Positions 6,003-11,994 of a stretch of 12,616 nucleotides of DNA are shown piece by piece. How positions within the stretch are numbered: position 1 is the first letter of the stretch; every line of letters begins with the position of its first letter. Both the position numbers and the translations under genes were made by a program. Source of the stretch: Pseudomonadota bacterium (lineage in GTDB: Bacteria; Pseudomonadota; Alphaproteobacteria; Rhizobiales; Devosiaceae); the NCBI GenBank assembly GCA_023387585.1, contig JAEWHZ010000331.1, forward strand, positions 1-12,616. The letters are read 5' to 3'. Below the pieces are notes generated by a model. That model did no database searches and was not told the DNA's origin. It saw only the letters and a program-made list of their open reading frames with translations.

Positions 6003-7010
6003 ATGGCAGTTCGCGTCGCCATCAACGGTTTTGGTCGCATCGGGCGCAACATCCTGCGCGCCATCATCGAAAGCGGCCGCACCGATATCGAGGTCGTGGC
6101 CATCAACGATCTCGGCCCGGTCGAGACCAACGCCCATCTGCTGCGCTACGACAGCGTGCACGGCAGGTTTCCCGGCACCGTCACGGTTTCCGGCGACATC
6201 ATCGACGCCGGCCGCGGCCCGATCAAGGTGACGGCGGTGCGCAACCCGGCCGAACTGCCGCACAAGGAGCTCGGCGTCGACATCGTGCTCGAATGCACCG
6301 GCATCTTCACCTCCAAGCAGAAGGCGTCCGCGCATCTCGAGGCCGGCGCGAAGAAGGTGATCATCTCGGCACCCGGCGACGGCGCCGACAAGACCATCGT
6401 CTACGGCATCAACCACGAGAGCCTGACCCGCGACGACGTGGTGATCTCGAACGGCTCGTGCACCACCAACTGCCTCGCGCCCATGGCCCTGGTGATGAAC
6501 GAGCTGGTCGGCATCGAAAAGGGAATGATGACCACGGTCCATTCCTATACCGGTGACCAGCCGACCCTCGACACCATGCACAAGGACCTCTATCGCGGCC
6601 GCGCCGCGGCCCTGTCACAGATCCCGACCTCGACCGGCGCCGCCAAGGCCATCGGCCTGGTCCTGCCCGAGCTCAAGGGCAAGCTCGACGGCATCTCCAT
6701 CCGCGTGCCGACCCCGAATGTGTCTCTGGTCGACCTCAAATTCGTCGCCGGCCGCACAACCACGGCCCAGGAAGTCAACGATGCCCTCATCGCCACCGCC
6801 GAAGGCAGGCTCAAGGGCGTCATGACCTTCACCCGCGAACCGCTGGTATCGAGCGACCTCAACCACGACCCGCATTCGTGCACGATCCTCATCGACCAGA
6901 CCAAGGTGATCGACGGCAATTTCGTGAACATCATGGGCTGGTACGACAACGAGTGGGGCTTTTCCAACCGTATGGCCGACACCACCGCGGCCCTGGCCAA
7001 AACGCTCTGA
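6003..7010 (+). CDS. gap: Glyceraldehyde-3-phosphate dehydrogenase, type I
   Basis: A 335-residue phosphorylating dehydrogenase that interconverts glyceraldehyde-3-phosphate and 1,3-bisphosphoglycerate with NAD(P), in cytoplasmic glycolysis and gluconeogenesis. The nucleotide fold begins VAINGFGRIGRNILRA (residues 5-20), with the AINDL strand near 33-37. The catalytic motif SNGSCTTNCLAP contains the nucleophile Cys153. HSYTGDQPTLD supplies the active-site His, and WYDNEWGFSNRM is the conserved C-terminal signature. I use ATG 6003: GGAG lies six to eight bases upstream and MAVRVAINGFG matches the family. A TTG four codons earlier is less likely. It follows tkt by 39 bp, with only a small hairpin between, and precedes a strong terminator. 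Cofactor preference cannot be settled by eye. Confidence 0.97.
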   Translation: MAVRVAINGFGRIGRNILRAIIESGRTDIEVVAINDLGPVETNAHLLRYDSVHGRFPGTVTVSGDIIDAGRGPIKVTAVRNPAELPHKELGVDIVLECTGIFTSKQKASAHLEAGAKKVIISAPGDGADKTIVYGINHESLTRDDVVISNGSCTTNCLAPMALVMNELVGIEKGMMTTVHSYTGDQPTLDTMHKDLYRGRAAALSQIPTSTGAAKAIGLVLPELKGKLDGISIRVPTPNVSLVDLKFVAGRTTTAQEVNDALIATAEGRLKGVMTFTREPLVSSDLNHDPHSCTILIDQTKVIDGNFVNIMGWYDNEWGFSNRMADTTAALAKTL

Positions 7011-7023
7011 AATCCGCAAGAAA

Positions 7024-7064
7024 CACGAAGTCTAAGGGCGTCCCTCGGGGCGCCCTTTTTCGTG
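7024..7064 (+). terminator. Strong intrinsic terminator after gap
   Basis: AGGGCGTCC-CTCG-GGGCGCCCT (7035-7056) forms a 9-bp stem with one G-T pair and a tetraloop, followed by five Ts (7056-7060). Outer arms CACGAA (7024-7029) and TTCGTG (7059-7064) can extend it and make it partly two-way. It separates tkt-gap transcription from pgk. Confidence 0.85.
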
Positions 7065-7331
7065 TCGCGAACCGTCGGCAAATCATCTTGAACGCCGTTC
7101 AGAACCAATTGCGGGTTGAGGGTGCGCCTGGGCCAGCGACGGCCTGGCGCGCCACATGGCGGTGGCCGATGCCGTGCTGATCCTGCGCAACGCGCTGGGC
7201 AACGCCGCGTGCTTCGCCCTCCCGCCACCGTCCGCCTGTTCCTCGCCTGACGCGGCAGAGAATTTCCGCACCCCGCTTCCGCCTTTCGTGCCACTCTGCT
7301 ACCCCAGCCGCAGCCAACCGGAGGCGCCACG
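7065..7331. other. Gene-poor interval before pgk
   Basis: These 267 bp hold no gene I recognise. Near the left end is a perfect palindrome TGAACG-C-CGTTCA (7089-7101). An open frame with strongly GC-biased third positions in its first half starts at ATG 7156 and ends at a TGA (7333-7335) overlapping the pgk ATG as ATGA. It would encode 59 residues (MAVADAVLILRNALGNAAC...) but has no ribosome site and turns proline/serine-rich, so I do not call it a gene. It could be a gene remnant or simply the pgk leader. I see no clear promoter for pgk here, though the terminator upstream implies one. Confidence 0.4.
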
Positions 7332-8540
7332 ATGAGCGACAGCTTCAAGACCCTCGACCAACTCGATTTCGCCGGCAAGCGCGTGCTCCTTCGCGCCGAC
7401 CTCAACGTGCCGGTGGCCGATGGGCAGGTGACCGACGCCACCCGCATCGAGCGGCTGGTGCCGACCATACGCGAATTGGTCAAGACCGACGCCAAGGTCA
7501 TCCTGCTGAGCCATTTCGGCCGCCCCAAGGGCAAGGTGAACCCCGAATTCTCGCTCGAGCAGGTCTGCGCCGCCATCGCCGACGAGACCGGCCATCCCGT
7601 GGGATTCGTCGCCACCGACTGGAATGATGTCGGCGGCGCCCGGAAGGCCATCGACGAAGCTCCGCCCGGCTCGGTGCTGGTTCTGGAGAACACCCGCTTC
7701 CACCCCGGCGAGGAGGAAAACGACGTCGCGCTCGCCCAGCGCATGGCCAGCCTCGGCGACGTCTATGTCAACGACGCCTTCTCCGCCGCCCATCGCGCCC
7801 ACGCCTCGACCGAAGCGCTGGCCCGCCTGCTGCCCGCCGCCGCCGGCCTTGCCATGCAGGCCGAGCTCGAGGCGCTGGAAGCCGGTCTCGGCAAGCCGAA
7901 GAAACCGGTCATCGCCATTGTCGGCGGGGCGAAGGTCTCGTCCAAGATCGACCTTCTGGAAAACCTCGTCACCAAGGTCGACGGCCTCGTCATCGGCGGC
8001 GGCATGGCCAACACCTTCCTGTTCGCGCAGGGCCATGGCGTCGGCAAGTCACTCTGCGAGAAGGACCTCGCCGAGACCGCGCGGCGCATCATGGACAAGG
8101 CCGACAAGGCCAGCTGCGCCATCATCCTGCCCATCGACGCCGTGGTGTCCTGGCACTTCAAGGCCAATTCCCCGACCCGCCTCTACGGCGTCGACGCGAT
8201 CGATCCGACCGGCATGATCCTCGATATCGGCCCCTCCTCCATCGAACGCATCGCCGGCGCCATCGACGAGGCCCACACCGTGGTCTGGAACGGCCCCGTG
8301 GGCGCCTTCGAGATGGAGCCCTTCGACGCCGGCACCGTGGCCATCGCCCGCCACGTCGCCAGACGCACCCATGACGGCCATCTGGTCTCGGTCGCCGGCG
8401 GCGGCGACACCGTCAGCGCCCTCGCCCATGCGGGGGTCAAGGACAAGCTCACCTACGTCTCCACCGCCGGCGGCGCCTTCCTCGAATGGATGGAAGGCAA
8501 GCCGCTGCCGGGGGTGGAAGCGCTGAAGCGTGAAGGCTGA
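7332..8540 (+). CDS. pgk: Phosphoglycerate kinase
   Basis: A 402-residue two-domain cytoplasmic enzyme that transfers phosphate between 1,3-bisphosphoglycerate and ADP in glycolysis and gluconeogenesis. The N-terminal substrate domain has KRVLLRADLNVP, SHFGRPKG, ENTRFHPGEEEND and YVNDAFSAAHRAHAST. The C-terminal nucleotide domain has IVGGAKVSSKIDLL, GGGMANTFL, VVWNGPVGAFEMEPFD, VAGGGDTVSAL and STAGGAFLEWMEGKPLPGVEAL, complete and in order. The ATG at 7332 has GGAGG eight bases upstream. It lies in the tkt-gap-pgk cluster but behind the gap terminator, so it needs its own promoter or read-through. No clear terminator follows, and the toxin-antitoxin promoter begins within 10 bp of its stop, so some read-through into that module is possible. 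Confidence 0.97.
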   Translation: MSDSFKTLDQLDFAGKRVLLRADLNVPVADGQVTDATRIERLVPTIRELVKTDAKVILLSHFGRPKGKVNPEFSLEQVCAAIADETGHPVGFVATDWNDVGGARKAIDEAPPGSVLVLENTRFHPGEEENDVALAQRMASLGDVYVNDAFSAAHRAHASTEALARLLPAAAGLAMQAELEALEAGLGKPKKPVIAIVGGAKVSSKIDLLENLVTKVDGLVIGGGMANTFLFAQGHGVGKSLCEKDLAETARRIMDKADKASCAIILPIDAVVSWHFKANSPTRLYGVDAIDPTGMILDIGPSSIERIAGAIDEAHTVVWNGPVGAFEMEPFDAGTVAIARHVARRTHDGHLVSVAGGGDTVSALAHAGVKDKLTYVSTAGGAFLEWMEGKPLPGVEALKREG

Positions 8541-8547
8541 GCAAGGC

Positions 8548-8576
8548 TTGTTGCGTAGCGCGCACGCGCCTATCTT
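8548..8576 (+). promoter_or_regulatory. Promoter of the toxin-antitoxin operon
   Basis: TTGTTG (8548-8553) and TATCTT (8571-8576) are separated by exactly 17 bp. The -10 box abuts the operator palindrome at 8577, and the start would fall inside it, the arrangement expected for autorepression. Confidence 0.55.
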
Positions 8577-8594
8577 GTCATTCAGTTGAATGAC
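8577..8594. promoter_or_regulatory. Operator palindrome of the toxin-antitoxin operon
   Basis: GTCATTCA-GT-TGAATGAC is a perfect inverted repeat of 8-bp arms around two bases. It lies between the -10 box and the antitoxin ribosome site (GGAG at 8595-8598). RelB/DinJ antitoxins bind such palindromes through a ribbon-helix-helix domain, alone or with the toxin, to repress their own operon. The palindrome is direct observation; binding is inference from the family. Confidence 0.65.
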
Positions 8595-8605
8595 GGAGCA
8601 AGCCC

Positions 8606-8911
8606 ATGCCTGCCAACGCCCTGATCCAGACGCGCATCGATGCCGACATCAAGGACCGTGCCAGCGAGGTGCTGAGCGGCATGGGCCTGACGGTGTCGGA
8701 CGCGGTCCGCATCCTGCTCACCCGCGTCGCCAATGAGGGCGCCCTGCCCGCCGGGCTGACCACCGACCCGGACGCCTACGACGCCTGGTTCCGCGCCAAG
8801 GTGCAGGAGGCGCTGGACGATCCGCGGCCACCGGTGTCGAACGACGAGATGAAGGCGTATTTCAAGGATCGCCGCGAGCGGGCATTGGCGGCGATCGCCA
8901 AAGGGTCATGA
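8606..8911 (+). CDS. Type II antitoxin, RelB/DinJ family
   Basis: A 101-residue antitoxin. The N-terminal half is a ribbon-helix-helix DNA-binding domain: a beta-strand (ALIQTRID, residues 5-12), helix 1 (ADIKDRASEVLSGM) and, after GLTVSDA, helix 2 (VRILLTRVANEG), then ALP, as in DinJ. The charged, flexible C-terminal part (DAWFRAKVQEALDD...DEMKAYFKDRRERALAAI) should wrap and neutralise the toxin. The ATG at 8606 has GGAG seven bases upstream. The TGA overlaps the toxin ATG (8908-8911, ATGA), so the two are translationally coupled. The operator in front of the gene indicates autoregulation. Family assignment is firm; binding to this toxin is inferred from gene pairing. Confidence 0.92.
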   Translation: MPANALIQTRIDADIKDRASEVLSGMGLTVSDAVRILLTRVANEGALPAGLTTDPDAYDAWFRAKVQEALDDPRPPVSNDEMKAYFKDRRERALAAIAKGS

Positions 8912-9192
8912 TCCTTCGATGGAGCCCGATTGCCTTGGCCGACAAGGCAGCGATCTTCGACTACATCTTTGCCGACAGCCCACACGCCGCGCTTCACGTC
9001 AACGATGAGATCGAGCGCATGGCGGACAGCCTGCCGGAATACGCGTATCGCGGACGCTCCGGTCGACTGAAAGCGACCAGGGAACTCGTCCTCGCGAAGC
9101 TGCCATACGTATTGATCTACCGGGTGGATCGCGAAGCCGTCGTCGTTCTGCGTGTATTGCATTCCGCCCAGAACTGGCCGCCCGATCCCTGA
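8908..9192 (+). CDS. Type II toxin, RelE/ParE family
   Basis: A 94-residue basic protein of the RelE/ParE fold. It shows the N-terminal strand and helix (ILRWSPIALADKAAIFDYI), a helical region with VNDEIERMADSLPEY, and the C-terminal sheet RELVLAKLPYVLIYRVDREAVVVLRVLHSAQNWP. RelE-type members cut mRNA in the ribosome and ParE-type members poison gyrase. The sequence alone does not decide which, though Arg59, Tyr67, Tyr71, Arg82 and His85 are where RelE-like toxins carry functional residues. It overlaps the antitoxin gene by four bases and ends 16 bp before the convergent aldo/keto reductase stop. Codon use is slightly less GC-biased than in the neighbouring glycolytic genes, consistent with acquisition. 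It appears intact. Confidence 0.9.
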   Translation: MILRWSPIALADKAAIFDYIFADSPHAALHVNDEIERMADSLPEYAYRGRSGRLKATRELVLAKLPYVLIYRVDREAVVVLRVLHSAQNWPPDP

Positions 9193-9208
9193 GCGGCCCG
9201 CTCCGCCC

Positions 9209-10042
9209 TCAGAACATCGCCGTCTGCGGGTCCGATCCGATGCGCCCGTCGGCAGCGTCCATGGCCGCGATCGCGGCCTTGTCCTCATCGCTCAGCGCAA
9301 AATCGAACACCGCGAAATTCTCCGCGATCCGGCTCGGCGTCACCGATTTCGGGATGACGACGAAGCCCATGTCGAGATGCCAGCGGATCATGACCTGCGC
9401 CGAGCTTTTGCCGTGGCGCCGGGCGATCGCGGCGATCCCCGGATCGTCGAGCAGCCTGCCCTGCCCCAACGGGCTCCAGCTTTCGGTGGCGATGCCAAGC
9501 CTGTCGTGCTTTTCGCGCATCGCCTTTTGCTGGAAGCGCGGATGGAGCTGGATCTGGTTGATCGCCGGGGTCACCCCGGTGGCGGCAATGATGTCCTCGA
9601 TGTAATTGCCCTCGAAATTGGATACGCCGATCGAGCGCGCCTTGCCCTCCTCGCGCAGGCGGACCAGCGCCTTCCAGGTGTCGACATACCGGCCGCGATA
9701 GGCCGAAGGCCAGTGGATAAGGTAAAGATCGACATGGTCGGTGCCCAGCCGTTCAAGGCTGGCATCCATGGCGTGCAGGGTTTCGTCATAACCCTGGTCT
9801 TCGTTCCACACCTTGGTGGTCAGGAAAATGTCCTCCCGCACCACACCCGACTGCCTCATGCCTTCGGCCACGCCCTCCTCGTTGTTGTAGGCAGCGGCGG
9901 TGTCGATATGGCGATAGCCGACCTCCAGCGCCTTGCGCACCGCGCTCGCGGCGTCTTCCATGCTGGCCTTCCACACGCCAAGCCCGAGCTGGGGAATGCT
10001 CCTGCCATCGTTGAACGTCACGTGGGGCTGCTGCGTGCTCAT
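9209..10042 (-). CDS. Aldo/keto reductase (2,5-diketo-D-gluconate reductase-like)
   Basis: A 277-residue NADPH-dependent oxidoreductase with the (beta/alpha)8 barrel of the aldo/keto reductase superfamily. The catalytic tetrad is present: Asp47 and Tyr52 in GYRHIDTAAAYNNE, Lys77 in LTTKVWN, and His110 in VDLYLIHWPS. Further motifs are RSIGVSNF, NQIQLHP, SPLGQG, and the cofactor-binding IPKSVTPSRIAENF. Length and motifs fit the DkgA/DkgB (AKR5) group, which reduces 2,5-diketo-D-gluconate, methylglyoxal and other small carbonyls. The real substrate is unknown. I start at the ATG at 10040-10042, with AGGA seven bases upstream. A further in-frame ATG at 10090 adds an unconserved leader. The gene faces the toxin gene and is divergent from the aldolase gene. 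A role in removing methylglyoxal from triose phosphates would fit the context but is speculative. Confidence 0.93.
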   Translation of the reverse strand: MSTQQPHVTFNDGRSIPQLGLGVWKASMEDAASAVRKALEVGYRHIDTAAAYNNEEGVAEGMRQSGVVREDIFLTTKVWNEDQGYDETLHAMDASLERLGTDHVDLYLIHWPSAYRGRYVDTWKALVRLREEGKARSIGVSNFEGNYIEDIIAATGVTPAINQIQLHPRFQQKAMREKHDRLGIATESWSPLGQGRLLDDPGIAAIARRHGKSSAQVMIRWHLDMGFVVIPKSVTPSRIAENFAVFDFALSDEDKAAIAAMDAADGRIGSDPQTAMF

Positions 10043-10194
10043 GCTGTCATCCTGTGTTTCTGGTAGGTTCGGTCCCGCTCCGGCCGGCAACGCGATTTAT
10101 GCCTAGCCGTTCGTCGTATAGCCGGAGGTCTAATCGACGCCGTCATGCTTTTCGCTAAGCTGGCCGGAAATTTCCTCTGCCGGGGCCTGTCCGC
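10043..10194. promoter_or_regulatory. Divergent regulatory gap between aldo/keto reductase and aldolase genes
   Basis: This 152-bp gap must hold the promoters of both divergent genes. I could not pick convincing -35/-10 pairs. It contains a perfect 10-bp palindrome GGAAATTTCC (10166-10175), about 20 bp before the aldolase ATG. The aldolase ribosome site is weak. Confidence 0.35.
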
Positions 10195-11223
10195 ATGACC
10201 AAATCTCTCAATTCCATTGCCCAGAAGCTGATGACCTCCGGTCAGGGCATCCTGGCCGCCGACGAGTCCGAGCCGACCATCGCCCGGCGCTTCGCCAAGA
10301 TCAACCTGCCCAACTCGATCGAGCTGCGCCGCGACTATCGCGAGATGCTGTTCCGCTCGACCGAGGCGATGACGAAATACATCTCCGGCGTCATCCTCAC
10401 CGAGGAGACCCTGGAGCAGGCCGCCGCCGACGGCACGCCGTTCCGCGCCATCCTCGCCGACGCCGACGTCATTCCCGGCATCAAGGTCGATCGCGGCGCC
10501 TTCCCCATGCCCGGCGACACCGGCGAGAAGATCACCGAGGGCCTGGACGGGCTGCGCCAGCGCCTCGCGCACTACGCCTCGCTCGGCGCCGGCTTCGCCA
10601 AGTGGCGCGCCGTCATCACCATCAACGACATCGCCCCCACCCGCAACAACATCCGCGCCAATGCCCATTCGCTCGCGCGCTACGCCATCCTCTGCCAGGA
10701 AGCCGGCATCGTGCCGGTGGTCGAGCCCGAAGTGGTCGGCGATGGCGAACCCGGCAATCACTCGCTCGAGCGCTGCGCCCAGGTGACCGGCGAAGTGCTG
10801 GAGAACGTCTTCCAGGAGCTGCGCCTTTCCGGCGTCGACCTGTCCGGCATGCTGCTGAAGCCCAACATGGTGCTGCCCGGCGTCAACTCGCGCGACCGGC
10901 CCGGCGTCGAGGAAGTCGCCCAGCGCACCGTCTCGGTGCTGCGCGAGCACGTGCCCGCCGCCGTGCCCGGCATCGCCTTCCTCTCCGGCGGCCAGACCGA
11001 CGAGGAAGCCACCGCCCATCTGTCGGCCATGAACCGCATCGCCGGCAAGCCCTGGCCGCTGACCTTCTCCTATGGCCGCGCGCTGCAGAACGTCGCCCTG
11101 CGCCTATGGGCCGGCCGCCGGGAGAATTTTGCCCAGGCCCAGGCCGCTTTCTCCCATCGCGCCCGCATGAACGCGCTTGCCGCGCTCGGCGAGTGGTCGA
11201 GCGAGATCGACCGCGCCGCCTGA
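10195..11223 (+). CDS. fba: Class I fructose-bisphosphate aldolase
   Basis: A 342-residue Schiff-base aldolase that cleaves fructose-1,6-bisphosphate to dihydroxyacetone phosphate and glyceraldehyde-3-phosphate (and condenses them in gluconeogenesis). It belongs to the vertebrate-like class I family, not the DhnA or metal-dependent class II types. Landmarks are GILAADES (Asp23), GIKVDRGAFPMPG (Lys97), GAGFAKWRAVI (Lys136/Trp137 region), VVEPEV (Glu178 region), the Schiff-base motif LLKPNMVLPG with Lys222, LSGGQTDEEAT, and FSYGRALQ. It is about 20 residues shorter than rabbit aldolase A (about 364) and lacks the flexible C-terminal tail with the terminal Tyr. The ATG is at 10195. It completes the tkt-gap-pgk set but stands apart behind the toxin-antitoxin and reductase genes, and ends in its own terminator. 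Confidence 0.96.
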   Translation: MTKSLNSIAQKLMTSGQGILAADESEPTIARRFAKINLPNSIELRRDYREMLFRSTEAMTKYISGVILTEETLEQAAADGTPFRAILADADVIPGIKVDRGAFPMPGDTGEKITEGLDGLRQRLAHYASLGAGFAKWRAVITINDIAPTRNNIRANAHSLARYAILCQEAGIVPVVEPEVVGDGEPGNHSLERCAQVTGEVLENVFQELRLSGVDLSGMLLKPNMVLPGVNSRDRPGVEEVAQRTVSVLREHVPAAVPGIAFLSGGQTDEEATAHLSAMNRIAGKPWPLTFSYGRALQNVALRLWAGRRENFAQAQAAFSHRARMNALAALGEWSSEIDRAA

Positions 11224-11250
11224 CGGCCGATATCCTGACTCCCGGCAGAG

Positions 11251-11279
11251 CGGGGGCGCCTTCGGCGTCCCCGTTTTTT
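11251..11279 (+). terminator. Strong intrinsic terminator after the aldolase gene
   Basis: CGGGGGCGCC-TTC-GGCGTCCCCG forms a stem of up to 10 bp with one G-T pair and a tight loop, followed by six Ts (11274-11279), 28 bp after the aldolase stop codon. It makes thiE-like/sel1 a separate transcription unit unless there is read-through. Confidence 0.88.
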
Positions 11280-11406
11280 CGTTTGTCCGTGCCCCGTCGC
11301 CTGCAACCCTTTTTTGCCAAGTTCTGGCCCCATAGAGCGCAACGAAACTGGACATCGGTTGCGCGGTCCGTAAAACGCGCCTACCGCAGCCAAGGCAATT
11401 AGCCAG

Positions 11407-11994
11407 ATGACCCCGCAGATCCTGCTCGTGACACCCATCGATGCCGAACCCGCCGCGCTGGCAGAAAGCCTCGCGCCGCTGGTGGCCGCCGAGGCGGTGA
11501 CGGCGCTCATCGTGCGCCGCGGCGCGCGGGACGATGCCGCCTGGCGCAGCCTCGTCGCCGCCGTGCTGCCCGTTGCGCAGGGCGCCGACACCGCCGTGCT
11601 GGTCGAGGACGATGCCGAGCTGGCACTGGCGCTCGGCGCCGATGGCGTCCATGTCACCGGCGGCACGAGGGACGTCGCCGCCGCCATCGCCCGGATCAAG
11701 CCCGACCTCATCGTCGGCGCGGGCCCGGTCTGGACCCGCCATGCCGCCATGACATTGGGCGAGGCGGGCGTCGACTATCTTTATTTCGGCGCCCTGGGCG
11801 AAACCGCCGCGCCGGACGCGCGGGAACTCGCCCAATGGTGGGCCGAAGCCTTCGAAATTCCCGCCGTGCTTGCCGCCGCGCCCGGCGACGATGCCTTGGG
11901 CTGCGAATTCCTCGGGCTCGGCGATGCGCTGTTTCAGGCGCCCGACGGTCCCGCCGCGGCCCTCGCTCGCGCCCTGTCCGAGCCCGTCGCATGA
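11407..11994 (+). CDS. Thiamine phosphate synthase-like protein (divergent ThiE/TenI family)
   Basis: A 195-residue protein resembling a shortened ThiE TIM barrel. Similar landmarks are ILLVTP (residues 5-10), LVEDDAELALALGADGVHV (65-83, cf. the ThiE stretch with INDR and GADGVHLGQ), and LIVGAGPVWTRHAAMTLGEAGVDYLYFGALGET (101-132, cf. the segment ending in a PTxTK-type motif). True ThiE residues are missing. There is no QLRxK-type strand (ALIVRRG instead), no Asn-Asp in the INDR position (VEDD), no lysine after the phosphate loop (GETAAPD), and no C-terminal GGI or closing strand. I infer it does not make thiamine phosphate and may bind another phosphorylated ligand. It follows the class I aldolase gene, an association I recall in related genomes. 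No thi-box riboswitch is visible upstream. The ribosome site is weak (AAGG, 11 bp away). It overlaps the next gene by ATGA. Confidence 0.75.
   Translation: MTPQILLVTPIDAEPAALAESLAPLVAAEAVTALIVRRGARDDAAWRSLVAAVLPVAQGADTAVLVEDDAELALALGADGVHVTGGTRDVAAAIARIKPDLIVGAGPVWTRHAAMTLGEAGVDYLYFGALGETAAPDARELAQWWAEAFEIPAVLAAAPGDDALGCEFLGLGDALFQAPDGPAAALARALSEPVA

Noticed and set aside
3909..6581. An 890-codon open frame on the minus strand across tkt and gap
   Set aside because: It is the exact complement of two unmistakable genes. GC-rich third codon positions remove stops from the opposite frame, and the translation is low-complexity Gly/Ala/Asp/Val with no family motif.
6590..7744. A 384-codon minus-strand frame across gap, the interval and pgk
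   Set aside because: It is antisense to two conserved enzymes, crosses the gap terminator, has no ribosome site and matches no known motif.
9191..9203. Hairpin GAGCG-GCC-CGCTC between the convergent toxin and reductase genes
   Set aside because: The stem is only 5 bp and there is no T-run on either strand, so it is too weak to call a terminator.
11280..11406. Possible thiamine riboswitch before the ThiE-like gene
   Set aside because: I see neither the CUGAGA-type box nor the second conserved segment of the thi-box in the 127 bp.
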